A stretch of DNA of 64,000 nt from positions 62,124-126,123 of the forward strand of contig CAJTOO010000011.1 in assembly GCA_910577735.1 (NCBI GenBank). The letters run 5' to 3'. The notes beneath the pieces were generated by a model. The model was not told the origin of the DNA, did no database searches, and worked only from the letters and a program-made list of their open reading frames with translations. Of the stretch, positions 34,453-43,510 are shown piece by piece. Within the stretch, counting starts at the first letter, position 1. The number at the start of each line of letters is the position of its first letter. Source of the stretch: an uncultured Lachnospiraceae bacterium. GTDB lineage: Bacteria; Bacillota; Clostridia; Lachnospirales; Lachnospiraceae. A program made the translations under genes and the position numbers.

Positions 34453-36123
34453 CTAAAATAATCCTGTTATTTTTCCGTTTTCTTCCACATTAATCTGATA
34501 GGCCGCAGGTTTCTTAGGCAGTCCCGGCATCGTCATCACATCTCCGGTCAGCACTACAACGAACCCGGCTCCCGCAGATACGTACACCTCCCGCACGCGC
34601 ATCTCAAACCCAACCGGTCTGCCAAGCAGGTTGGGATCATCCGAAAGGGAATACTGTGTCTTGGCCATACATACAGGCAGGCTGCCAAATCCCATTTTTT
34701 CGAGCCTTGTAAGCTGCTTCTTCGCCGCCGGTGCATAGGAAACACTGCCTGCGCCGTAAATCTGTGACGCCACCGTCTCTATTTTCTCCATGAGCGGCAT
34801 CTCATCTTCATATATTGGTTCAAAGCGGCTTTCTTTATTTTCAAGTGTATACAATACTTTCTGCGCCAGCAAAAGACCGCCTTCGCCGCCCTGTTCCCAG
34901 ACTCTGGCCAACGCGAACTCACAGTCCCTGTCCTCACAGAACTTCTTCACATAGTTAATTTCCGCTTGTGTATCCGAAATAAAGGCATTTAAAGCAACCA
35001 CCACAGGCACGCCGTATTTATGTAAGTTCTCGATATGCTTTTCCAGATTGACTATGCCGTCCTGCAAAGCTTTCAGATTCTCCTGGGAAAGATCTTCCTT
35101 CGCCACACCGCCATTATATTTCAATGCCCGAACCGTAGCCACAAGCACCGCCGCATCCGGCTTAAGCCCCGCCATCCGGCATTTGATGTCAAAAAACTTT
35201 TCGGCCCCTAAATCAGCTCCAAATCCGGCCTCTGTGATCACATAATCAGCCATCTTTAATGCTGTTTTCGTAGCCCTTACGGAATTGCATCCATGAGCAA
35301 TATTGGCAAAAGGGCCGCCGTGTACCAACGCCGGTGTATGCTCCAGTGTCTGAATCAGGTTGGGCTTCATGGCATCTTTCAGAAGGGCCGCCATTGCCCC
35401 CACTGCCTGTAAGTCATCTGCCGTCACCGGTTCTCCCTGGAAATTATAGGCAACGATAATCTTACCCAATCGCTCTTTTAAATCCTTGATATCTGTGGCA
35501 AGACAAAGTATAGCCATAATTTCCGAGGCTACCGTAATCACAAAATGATCTTCCCGCACCATACCGTCAGTCTTATTGCCAAGGCCAACCACTACGTTCC
35601 GCAGCACCCTGTCATTCATATCCAAACATCTTTTCCAGACAATCTGCCGGGGGTCAATCCCCAGCGCATTTCCCTGTTGTATATGATTATCCAAAAGAGC
35701 TGCCAGCAGGTTATTGGCAGAGGTAATGGCATGAAAATCACCGGTAAAATGCAGGTTTAAATCCTCCATGGGCACCACCTGGGCATATCCGCCGCCGGCA
35801 GCACCGCCCTTTATGCCAAAGCAGGGTCCAAGAGAAGGCTCTCTTAAAGCAATAACTGCCTTCTTGCCCATCTTGCCAAACGCTTCTCCCAGTCCTACCG
35901 TGATGGTGGTCTTACCCTCTCCTGCCGGTGTTGGATTGATGGCTGTCACAAGAATCAGTCTGCCATCCGGCTGATCCTTCACTGCTTCTATGTACTCATC
36001 TGAAACCTTTGCCTTATATTTTCCGTAAAGTTCCAGATCATCCGCCTCAATACCGATGCGCTTAGCCACATCAACAATGGGAATAAGTTCAGCCTCCTGT
36101 GCAATCTCAATGTCTGTCTTCAT
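34453..36123 (-). CDS. fhs: Formate-tetrahydrofolate ligase
   Basis: Start placed at 36123 (MKTDIEIAQEAELIPI), which gives 556 residues, the normal family length; the longer frame has no support. The ATP site is TPAGEGKTTITVGLGEAF, followed by ALREPSLGPCFGIKGGAAGGGYAQVVPMEDLNLHFTGD-type conserved text (about 93-130). ATP, formate and THF give 10-formyl-THF, the entry step of formate into the one-carbon pool and of the methyl branch of acetogenesis. The downstream folD is its metabolic partner. Presence of Fhs alone does not show that the organism is an acetogen. Confidence 0.96.
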   Translation of the reverse strand: MKTDIEIAQEAELIPIVDVAKRIGIEADDLELYGKYKAKVSDEYIEAVKDQPDGRLILVTAINPTPAGEGKTTITVGLGEAFGKMGKKAVIALREPSLGPCFGIKGGAAGGGYAQVVPMEDLNLHFTGDFHAITSANNLLAALLDNHIQQGNALGIDPRQIVWKRCLDMNDRVLRNVVVGLGNKTDGMVREDHFVITVASEIMAILCLATDIKDLKERLGKIIVAYNFQGEPVTADDLQAVGAMAALLKDAMKPNLIQTLEHTPALVHGGPFANIAHGCNSVRATKTALKMADYVITEAGFGADLGAEKFFDIKCRMAGLKPDAAVLVATVRALKYNGGVAKEDLSQENLKALQDGIVNLEKHIENLHKYGVPVVVALNAFISDTQAEINYVKKFCEDRDCEFALARVWEQGGEGGLLLAQKVLYTLENKESRFEPIYEDEMPLMEKIETVASQIYGAGSVSYAPAAKKQLTRLEKMGFGSLPVCMAKTQYSLSDDPNLLGRPVGFEMRVREVYVSAGAGFVVVLTGDVMTMPGLPKKPAAYQINVEENGKITGLF

Positions 36124-36205
36124 TGCCACATCCGCCTTTCTGTTTTCAATGCCTTCGTGACAGGACAATTGCTGTGTCAACGCGCTTGCCCTTCTCACGA
36201 TCTCA

Positions 36206-38962
36206 TCAGTTACCTGTCAGTTGTTCAAATTCTTCCGCACTCATAAGTACTTTACGGGGTTTGGTACCTTCTTCCTCTCCCACAACGCCAGCCTCACACA
36301 ATTGATCCATAATCCGTGCGGCCCTGTTAAAACCAATCTTAAAGACACGCTGCAGCATGCCGATGGAAGCTTTATCCTTTTCGATGATAAATCTGCCTGC
36401 TTCTGCAAAATATTCATCATACGCTGCGCCGCCTTCACCGCCGCCCGGACCAGAAGAAGCGCCCTCACTTCCTATATTTTTAATCTGCTCCTCAATATCC
36501 TCACTGTAAGCCTCGCCCTGCATCTGGTTCTTTAGGAAATCCACCACATCAGATACTTCCTTATCCGACACAAAGGCACCCTGCACCCTGGCCGGCTTCG
36601 GATAGCCCTGGGGATAGAAAAGCATGTCCCCTTTGCCAAGCAGCTTCTCCGCACCTACCATATCCAGAATGGTACGGGAATCCACACCGCTGGAAACTGC
36701 AAAAGCGACCCGGCTTGGCATATTGGCCTTGATCAGACCTGTGATGACGTCCACCGAAGGACGCTGTGTAGCGATGATCAGATGAATCCCGCAGGCTCTT
36801 GCCAGCTGTGCCAGACGACAGATGGATTCTTCCACCTCTCCCGGGGAAACCATCATCAAATCTGCCAGCTCATCTACAATGATCAGAATCTGCGGCAGCC
36901 TCTCAGGCGCTTCCGGATCCCCGGACGCCTGCATACTCTCTACTTTCTTATTATAACCTTTCAGATCACGCACATTAAAGTCAGCAAATTTCTTATAACG
37001 ATCTGTCATCTCTGCCACACCCCAGTGCAGTGCAGCAGCAGCCTTTTTCGGATCGGTCACCACCGGGATCAGAAGATGGGGAATCCCATTATAGACACTC
37101 AGTTCCACCACCTTGGGATCGATCATGATCAATTTCACATCCTCAGGCTTTGCTTTATACAAAATTCCCATGATAATCGTATTGATACAGACCGATTTAC
37201 CGGAACCTGTGGCACCGGCAATCAACATATGCGGCATCTTGGCAATGTCCGTGACAACCGTCTGACCGCCAATATCTTTTCCCACTGCAAAGGCCAGGTT
37301 GGAGGGAAACTGTTTAAATTCCTTAGACTCCACCAGATCCCGGAAAGCAACCGCCATGTTTTCTTTATTGGGTACTTCGATGCCCACCGCGGCCTTGCCG
37401 GGAATGGGCGCCTCGATTCTGATATCCGTAGCTGCCAGATTGAGTTTGATATCATCTGCAAGTCCCACAATCTTACTGACCTTCACACCCTGTTCCGGCT
37501 GCAATTCATAGCGGGTGACAGAAGGTCCCTGACTATAATTGGTCACAGTCACCTTAACGCCGAAATTATCCAGGGTCTGTTCCAGACGCATCGCTGTCTC
37601 TTTCAGTTCCCTGTCAGCATTGCCGCCGTTCTTGTTCTTGCCCTTAACAAGCAGATCGTAAGGCGGAAACTTATATACTTTCTTACCGTCTTCTTTTCTA
37701 TGTATCTCAGGTTTCGCCCCGGAACCTGTCCCCGCAGTCACGCCAGAACTGCTTCTCGCCGCTGACGGACGCTCTCTGCCAGATGACGGGGCCATACGGT
37801 TGCCCATCTGTCTTGTATAGGAATCCTGTGGTTTATGAGCCTCATATTCCCTTTCTTCCGCAAATCCAGATTCTGTCTGGGCTGACTGTCCATAAATGTG
37901 AGGCGCCTCTTCTTCACACCCCTGTGGATAGATTCCGTCCTCATGCGTCTCATTGGCATGTATCTCATCTAATGCGTCCGATTCATGCTCAATATAGTGA
38001 TAAGAATGGGACTCCCGCATTGACGTTCTCTCTTCGGGCTCCTGATATTCCTCCTCTTCCATTGTATTGAGTGTTATCTCATGGATATCATCCCTGGTTC
38101 TTTCAAAGTTCTGTTTCTCACGATCTTTATCCAGCGCCGTATCAATCATGACACCCGATACTTTCTTGTCCATCCGAAGAAGTTTTTCGTTTTCTTTTTC
38201 TTCCTCACGTATTCTCCGGCGTTCTTCTTCTTTGGCCCGCTTTTCTTCCTGTGCCTCTCTTCTCTCCCTGGCCCGTTCCCGCCGATAAGCGGCGTCCTCC
38301 ACAGAGCGTTCATAGACCCGGCGTCCCTGTTTGGCCACACCGCCGATAAAGGATTTCTCTGTAACCACCACAAGGCAGATAATAGCCAGGACCAAAATAG
38401 CCAGAACTGTACCAACTATTCCTAAGAACTTACAGGATAGATAGGCTAAAGAGCCGGCCAGGATCCCACCGCCATTGTGGTGTTCACTGCATCGCTTGTA
38501 AATCTCCTGAAACTGATAACTCTCAGCCAGCGCAGGGTTTGCACTGAAAAATTCGCATATCATGCTGACCAGCATAAACAGGCCAATGCCTGCAACCAGT
38601 TTTCTGGTGGCAATGTGATTCCCCACATTGGACATGCCAAACGCAATCATGAGAAAGATAATGACCGGCGCAATATAAGCCATCAGGCCAAAAATACCGA
38701 ACATTACATCCCTCACCGCATTGCCGGCTTTCCCCACAATACCGAAATTACACAAAAATAAGATAAGGGCAAGAGCTGCAAATACAATCAGCAGAATCTC
38801 ATTACGGATTGCCAGATCCATGGGCTGTGTCTGTTTTTTCCTGGCAGATGCAGTATTTTTGCCTGCCTGTGTACGTCCGGAACTGGTTCTGGCACTGCCT
38901 CTGCCGGTAGTATTGGTTGTTTTTTTCTTCGCAGTCGACTGTCTGTTCCCCTGCCCTGCCAT
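36206..38962 (-). CDS. ftsK: FtsK/SpoIIIE-family DNA translocase
   Basis: A 918-residue protein. A basic N-terminus is followed by four transmembrane helices (about 48-200), then a highly charged Arg/Glu linker (about 220-430). The motor domain has Walker A LIAGATGSGKSVCINTIIMG and Walker B ILIIVDELADLMMV. The C-terminal gamma winged-helix domain (SIGMLQRVFKIGFNRAARIMDQL, then EEGTKPRKVLMSAEE) reads DNA polarity. It pumps chromosomal DNA through the division or sporulation septum. Only one copy is seen here, so FtsK and SpoIIIE roles cannot be separated. It has a promoter at 39017-39045 and GGGAGG before the start. Confidence 0.94.
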   Translation of the reverse strand: MAGQGNRQSTAKKKTTNTTGRGSARTSSGRTQAGKNTASARKKQTQPMDLAIRNEILLIVFAALALILFLCNFGIVGKAGNAVRDVMFGIFGLMAYIAPVIIFLMIAFGMSNVGNHIATRKLVAGIGLFMLVSMICEFFSANPALAESYQFQEIYKRCSEHHNGGGILAGSLAYLSCKFLGIVGTVLAILVLAIICLVVVTEKSFIGGVAKQGRRVYERSVEDAAYRRERARERREAQEEKRAKEEERRRIREEEKENEKLLRMDKKVSGVMIDTALDKDREKQNFERTRDDIHEITLNTMEEEEYQEPEERTSMRESHSYHYIEHESDALDEIHANETHEDGIYPQGCEEEAPHIYGQSAQTESGFAEEREYEAHKPQDSYTRQMGNRMAPSSGRERPSAARSSSGVTAGTGSGAKPEIHRKEDGKKVYKFPPYDLLVKGKNKNGGNADRELKETAMRLEQTLDNFGVKVTVTNYSQGPSVTRYELQPEQGVKVSKIVGLADDIKLNLAATDIRIEAPIPGKAAVGIEVPNKENMAVAFRDLVESKEFKQFPSNLAFAVGKDIGGQTVVTDIAKMPHMLIAGATGSGKSVCINTIIMGILYKAKPEDVKLIMIDPKVVELSVYNGIPHLLIPVVTDPKKAAAALHWGVAEMTDRYKKFADFNVRDLKGYNKKVESMQASGDPEAPERLPQILIIVDELADLMMVSPGEVEESICRLAQLARACGIHLIIATQRPSVDVITGLIKANMPSRVAFAVSSGVDSRTILDMVGAEKLLGKGDMLFYPQGYPKPARVQGAFVSDKEVSDVVDFLKNQMQGEAYSEDIEEQIKNIGSEGASSGPGGGEGGAAYDEYFAEAGRFIIEKDKASIGMLQRVFKIGFNRAARIMDQLCEAGVVGEEEGTKPRKVLMSAEEFEQLTGN

Positions 38963-38977
38963 GATATAATGCCTCCC

Positions 38978-39008
38978 TTAGCGTTGGTTAATGTTTTTCT
39001 CACGCTAA
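38978..39008 (-). repeat. Inverted repeat in the ftsK leader
   Basis: TTAGCGT (38978-38984) and ACGCTAA (39002-39008) form perfect 7 bp arms 17 bp apart, between the promoter and the ribosome site of ftsK. It may be an RNA stem or a protein-binding site. Confidence 0.45.
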
Positions 39009-39016
39009 CCCATCTT

Positions 39017-39045
39017 AGTATAGCATTTTCATTTTGTCTTGTCAT
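39017..39045 (-). promoter_or_regulatory. Sigma-A promoter of ftsK
   Basis: On the minus strand ATGACA (39040-39045), 17 bp and TATACT (39017-39022). Both boxes match the consensus at 5 of 6. Confidence 0.65.
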
Positions 39046-39048
39046 CCC

Positions 39049-39813
39049 TTATTTTGTGTCTGCCTTTTTCTTCCCTACCATATCATGGAGCATGGCTATG
39101 GCGTCACGGATTCCTCCCACTTCACAGATGATTCCTTCTTCCACTGCCTCCCTGCCGACCAGTACCGTTCCAACATCCTTGGTCAGCATTCCTGTTTCCA
39201 TCATCAATTCTTCCAGACGTGGTTTCGCTATCTTACAGTGTCCGCACACAAATCCCGTAATACGGTTCTGAATCTGCTTGAAATAATCAAACGTCTGCTG
39301 CACGCCAATCACCATGCCGCTCAACCGCACCGGATGAATGACCATCGTTCCTGTTGGCACAATATAAGAATAATCTGTACTCACGGCAATGGGCACACCA
39401 ATGGAATGGCTCCCGCCAAGGACAAGAGATACCGTTGGTTTACTGATCGAAGCAATCATTTCTGCGATGGCAAGTCCTGCCTCCACATCACCGCCCATGG
39501 TATTTAATAAAATCAAAACACCGTCAATCTCTTCGCTGTCCTCAATCGCTGCAAGCTGCGGCAGAATATGCTCATATTTGGTGGTCTTAGAGGAGCTTCC
39601 CAGATTATCGTGTCCCTCTATTTCTCCGATGATGGTAATCAGGTGAATCTTATGATGATCTTTATTTTCATCTAAGGTCACCTGTCCCACGTTCTCTATC
39701 CGTTCGTCCTTATGCTTCTCCTTATCTCGTTTTTCTTCCGGATTCTTTTCTCTGTCCCTGTCATCGTTTCCTTTTCTGTGACAGTCTTTTCCTTTATGAT
39801 TGTTATTTCCCAT
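39049..39813 (-). CDS. TepA-like ClpP-fold serine protease
   Basis: A 254-residue protein with a hydrophilic, Lys/Asp/Glu/His-rich N-terminal 45 residues and no signal peptide. The rest is the ClpP/crotonase protease fold: GGDVEAGLAIAEMI, the nucleophile in LGGSHSIGVP (the first or second Ser, by alignment), the histidine in MVIHPVR, and the acid in TKDVGTVLVG. Features match the translocation-enhancing protein TepA of Bacillus, which is linked to degrading small spore proteins at germination. It is distinct from housekeeping ClpP. A terminator hairpin lies immediately before its ribosome site. Confidence 0.85.
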   Translation of the reverse strand: MGNNNHKGKDCHRKGNDDRDREKNPEEKRDKEKHKDERIENVGQVTLDENKDHHKIHLITIIGEIEGHDNLGSSSKTTKYEHILPQLAAIEDSEEIDGVLILLNTMGGDVEAGLAIAEMIASISKPTVSLVLGGSHSIGVPIAVSTDYSYIVPTGTMVIHPVRLSGMVIGVQQTFDYFKQIQNRITGFVCGHCKIAKPRLEELMMETGMLTKDVGTVLVGREAVEEGIICEVGGIRDAIAMLHDMVGKKKADTK

Positions 39814-39830
39814 GCTGTCCCTCCATTATT

Positions 39831-39859
39831 AAAAAAGAGAACCACCAAGTGATTCTCTC
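39831..39859 (-). terminator. Terminator or attenuator directly upstream of the tepA-like gene
   Basis: On the minus strand GAGAATCAC pairs with GTGGTTCTC around TTG, followed by TTTTTTAATAAT. It ends the transcript of the upstream membrane-protein gene. The tepA-like ribosome site begins about six bases after the U-run, leaving no room for a promoter between. Confidence 0.75.
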
Positions 39860-39904
39860 ATAGTCTTCCTCTATACAATGAAAAATATACATATACATGA
39901 AGTT

Positions 39905-41389
39905 CTAAATATCAAAATCGTCCGTCTCATCCACCTCTATGTCAAACTTCATATCTTCCTGTGCCACCGGATACTCATAATCCATCTCCCGCCTCACATG
40001 TTTTTTGGGAAGCGGCAGCGGATTCTCGATGAACCGCGGTTTCTCCGTCTCTTCTATCTGTGCCTGCGCCGCCGCGTTGATTTCCTCAATCTTCGCCTGC
40101 ACCACCCGGGCGCTGCCGCCCATAATACAGTTCTGCAGACCAAGCCCTGCCAGCACACACCAGATAAACAGGGAAATGGTTCCATAGGGGAGCACGCCAT
40201 ATCCTGTCATCGGCGTCGGTGCCGTACAGACACACAGAAGAATCCACAACGTATAATTCTGCTCTTTTCCACTTCTCTGAAATTCAAAAACTAAAAAGGA
40301 GGCCGCCATAATCAGCAGTATATTAACCGGGAAATCCTTCATAAACTGCTCCATGCAGGCAAGTATGCCGCCCCAAGATTTACTCAGGTAAAAGTTCCCC
40401 CATGCTGAGAGTTCCGCCATGTATTCTGTGCCATAACAGAGCGCATCTACCAGAAAGGCTGCAAAAAAGGTCAGGACACAGAAAATCTCCGCCACTCCGA
40501 AAACCAGAATATTCTGTCCCACATGAATCGGCGGCAGCTCCTCATCTTCTTCCTTTTTCCCTGTAAAAATCCCTGTCAGGAAGAAAAGCAGCGTAACCGA
40601 CCTGATATCCAGATAAATCAGCAGACCAAGCACAATTCCCAGAAGCATGAAAACCCACACCGCAAAACTCTTAACATAATCATTGCGGCAATAATTCTTT
40701 ACAACGCTCACAATCAGATACATGCCCAGAAGGTAAAACAAAAAATAGAAACATTCGGGATCTATCACGCCGATCCGGCTCACATATGCACTGGAAAAAG
40801 CCAGATATATGAGCGCCACACAGGCCGGCAGTCTGCCTGCGGACTTCCGGATCACAAGATAACCCAGGACAAGAGATATAATCTGGAGGACAGCCTGCAG
40901 GAACATGGCTGATAGTATTTTATTTCCTAAAAAGGACATAACGGCAGACAGACAGGCCACATACAGATATCCTATGCCATGTGTCATAGGTGTAATCATC
41001 TCACCTGCCCGGACAATAGCCATCTCAAAATATTCCGTTTCCAAAGATTCCTGGAAAGAATAATCAAGGGTAGAAACCAAAGCTGCACGTAGTCGATACA
41101 GTGTGCCAAATACAAAACAACTTGCCACCACAAATGCCTCAAACATTGCCAGCGTATGTGTCTGTATGTTGTATTTTGTACGGATTTTACAAGAAACCAC
41201 CCGAAGCAGTATATAGATACCCATAAGCACTGGAAATACCAAAAATATGCTCACTACGAATACCGGGACAAAAGAACTCGTCCCGGTATAAAGCATAAAC
41301 CATCGGCTTGCAAATGTCAGCATCATCACACAAAGCCCTGCGTAAAGTACCCACAGCACATAGCTAAACCACGTTTTACGGTAAGTCAT
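39905..41389 (-). CDS. Polytopic membrane protein, glycosyltransferase-39-like topology
   Basis: A 494-residue protein with about ten to twelve hydrophobic helices covering residues 10-410, then a hydrophilic charged tail of about 75 residues. The overall pattern resembles membrane glycosyltransferases of the GT39/ArnT type. One possible active-site acid lies in the first outside loop (SFQESLETEYFEMAI), but no diagnostic motif is certain. I do not assign a function. It lies 15 bp after metY and is likely co-transcribed with it. The C-terminal tail has many acidic residues, ending DFDI. Confidence 0.7.
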   Translation of the reverse strand: MTYRKTWFSYVLWVLYAGLCVMMLTFASRWFMLYTGTSSFVPVFVVSIFLVFPVLMGIYILLRVVSCKIRTKYNIQTHTLAMFEAFVVASCFVFGTLYRLRAALVSTLDYSFQESLETEYFEMAIVRAGEMITPMTHGIGYLYVACLSAVMSFLGNKILSAMFLQAVLQIISLVLGYLVIRKSAGRLPACVALIYLAFSSAYVSRIGVIDPECFYFLFYLLGMYLIVSVVKNYCRNDYVKSFAVWVFMLLGIVLGLLIYLDIRSVTLLFFLTGIFTGKKEEDEELPPIHVGQNILVFGVAEIFCVLTFFAAFLVDALCYGTEYMAELSAWGNFYLSKSWGGILACMEQFMKDFPVNILLIMAASFLVFEFQRSGKEQNYTLWILLCVCTAPTPMTGYGVLPYGTISLFIWCVLAGLGLQNCIMGGSARVVQAKIEEINAAAQAQIEETEKPRFIENPLPLPKKHVRREMDYEYPVAQEDMKFDIEVDETDDFDI

Positions 41390-41404
41390 ATCTTACATCC
41401 TTTT

Positions 41405-42679
41405 CTAATCGATGTTCGCAAGTGCCTGTTCAAGATCTCCGATAATGTCGTCGATATGTTCAATTCCCACAGAAAGACGAATCAGATCAGGGGCAACACC
41501 AGCCTCTTTTAACTGCGCATCATTCATCTGTCTGTGTGTATGACTGGCCGGATGCAGCACACTGGTCCTGGCATCTGCCACATGGGTCACAATAGCTGCC
41601 AGCTTCAACTGATCCATCATCTTTGCTGCGGCCTCTCTGCCGCCCTTTAGGCCAAATGAAATCACACCGCAGCTACCCTTTGGCATATATTTCTGTGCCA
41701 GTTCATAATATCGGTTCCCCGGCAGTCCAGGATAATTTACCCAAGCCACTTTCTCGTGTTTTTCCAGATATTCGGCACATTTCAATGCGTTATCACAATG
41801 CCGCTCCACCCGAAGAGGCAGTGTTTCCAATCCTATATTTAACAGAAATGCATTCTGCGGAGACTGAATAGACCCCAGATCCCGCATCAACTGGCTGGTG
41901 GCCTTGGTGATATAGGCTGCTTTGCCAAATTTCTCTGTATAAGTAATTCCATGATAAGAGGCATCCGGTGTACACAGTCCCGGGAATTTATCCGGATATG
42001 CCGCCCAGTCAAAATTACCGGAATCTACGATGCATCCGCCCACAGATGTGGCATGTCCATCCATATATTTGGTGGTGGAATGGGTCACAATATCCGCTCC
42101 CCACACAAAGGGATTACAGTTGATTGGGGTGGCAAACGTATTATCTATGATAAGAGGCACCTGATGTTTATGGGCCAGTCCGGCAAATTTCTCGATATCT
42201 AATACAACAAGCGCCGGATTGGCGATGGTCTCCCCAAACACACATTTCGTATTTTCCTGAAATGCCCTCTCCAGCTCTTCTTCTGATGCATCCGGATCTA
42301 CTACCGTGCACGCAATCCCCATCTTTTTCATGGTACAGGTCAAAAGATTAAATGTACCGCCATAGACTGTAGAAGACATCACCACATGATCACCGGCCTC
42401 ACAGATATTGAACACTGCATAGTAATTGGCCGCCTGTCCGGAAGATGTGAGCATGGCTGCCACACCGCCTTCCAGTTCACAAATCTTCTGTGCCACACAA
42501 TCATTGGTGGGATTCTGCAATCTGGTATAAAAATATCCATTCTCCTCCAAGTCAAAAAGACGTCCCATCTGTTCAGAACTTTCATATTTAAAAGTTGTGC
42601 TCTGATAAATCGGCAGCACCCGCGGCTCACCGTTTGCAGGCTTCCAACCGGACTGTATACAGATTGTTTCCTTTTTCAT
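41405..42679 (-). CDS. metY: O-acetylhomoserine aminocarboxypropyltransferase (O-acetylhomoserine sulfhydrylase)
   Basis: Start placed at 42679 (MKKETICIQSGWKP), with GGAGG six bases upstream, giving 424 residues. It is a PLP enzyme of the Cys/Met metabolism family, with YTRLQNPTND, SSGQAA, the cofactor lysine in THSTTKYMDGHATSVGG, and the C-terminal LIRLSVGIEHIDDIIGDLEQAL. The length and the TTKYMDGH pattern suit MetY, which makes homocysteine from O-acetylhomoserine and sulfide. A role as methionine gamma-lyase cannot be fully excluded. Homocysteine is the substrate of the methyltransferase at the left edge. Confidence 0.92.
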   Translation of the reverse strand: MKKETICIQSGWKPANGEPRVLPIYQSTTFKYESSEQMGRLFDLEENGYFYTRLQNPTNDCVAQKICELEGGVAAMLTSSGQAANYYAVFNICEAGDHVVMSSTVYGGTFNLLTCTMKKMGIACTVVDPDASEEELERAFQENTKCVFGETIANPALVVLDIEKFAGLAHKHQVPLIIDNTFATPINCNPFVWGADIVTHSTTKYMDGHATSVGGCIVDSGNFDWAAYPDKFPGLCTPDASYHGITYTEKFGKAAYITKATSQLMRDLGSIQSPQNAFLLNIGLETLPLRVERHCDNALKCAEYLEKHEKVAWVNYPGLPGNRYYELAQKYMPKGSCGVISFGLKGGREAAAKMMDQLKLAAIVTHVADARTSVLHPASHTHRQMNDAQLKEAGVAPDLIRLSVGIEHIDDIIGDLEQALANID

Positions 42680-42743
42680 CCTAAACCTCCATAATGCCAT
42701 GTTGCCGCATTTTCAACCAGCACATGATACCTTCTTCTTAATA

Positions 42744-43472
42744 CTATTCATCCCAGTTATGATATACTGCCTGCACATCGTCATCCCCATCCAACAGATC
42801 CAGTGTGCGCTGTAGATTCTTGATGGCTGTCTCATCCGTCAATTCCACCCAGTTCTGGGGAATCATGGTCACTTCTGAGGATATCGGCGTAATCCCCGCT
42901 TCCTGCAAGGCAGCATCCACTTCGCTCCACTGATCGGGATCTGTATAAATCTCATAGCTGTCCTCTTCTTCCTGGAAATCTTCCGCCCCGGCATCCAGCG
43001 CCGTCATCATAAGGTCATCCGCTTCCATATCACATTCTTCTTTATCAATGATGATAAGCCCCTTCTTATCAAACATAAAGGAGACACAGCCCTGGGTACC
43101 GATACTGCCCTGTCCCTTGGTAAAAGCGCTTCTAACATTAGCTGCTGTTCGATTTGTATTATCCGTCAGGGCATCCACGATAATGGCAATCCCATTGGGT
43201 CCATAGCCCTCATATGTAACATATTTATAGTTTACGTTCCCGCCCTCGCCGGCTGCTTTCTTGATACCTCTGTCAATAGTATCATTTGGCATATTATTGG
43301 CTTTCGCTTTTGCGATTACCTGCGCCAGCTTGAAGTTATTGGCCGGATCCGGTCCGCCCTCCTTTACAGCTACTGCAATCTCCCTGCCGATGATGGTGAA
43401 GATTTTCCCCTTCGCCGCATCGTTTTTCTCTTTCTTATGTTTGATATTTGCAAATTTTGAATGTCCTGACAT
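42744..43472 (-). CDS. yebC: YebC/PmpR-family protein
   Basis: A 242-residue protein of the YebC/TACO1 family, opening MSGHSKFANIKHKKEKNDAAKGKIFTIIGREI and continuing NMPNDTIDRGIKKAAG and YEGYGPNGIAIIVDALTDN. Members were described as transcriptional regulators (PmpR), and recent work ties them to relieving ribosome stalling at proline runs. Both views are literature knowledge and not visible here. Length is standard. It lies between the CNNM transporter gene and metY on the same strand. Confidence 0.96.
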   Translation of the reverse strand: MSGHSKFANIKHKKEKNDAAKGKIFTIIGREIAVAVKEGGPDPANNFKLAQVIAKAKANNMPNDTIDRGIKKAAGEGGNVNYKYVTYEGYGPNGIAIIVDALTDNTNRTAANVRSAFTKGQGSIGTQGCVSFMFDKKGLIIIDKEECDMEADDLMMTALDAGAEDFQEEEDSYEIYTDPDQWSEVDAALQEAGITPISSEVTMIPQNWVELTDETAIKNLQRTLDLLDGDDDVQAVYHNWDE

Positions 43473-43510
43473 ATATCCTCTACCGTCCTTTCTTTCGATT
43501 CCCTATCATA

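Noticed and set aside
36158..36179. Imperfect palindrome TGACA...TGTCA upstream of fhs as an operator
   Set aside because: Only five bases of each arm match, and no promoter with a usable -10 box lies next to it.
36782..37765. A 327-codon plus-strand frame opposite ftsK
   Set aside because: Antisense to the conserved motor domain; no ribosome site and an improbable amino-acid composition.
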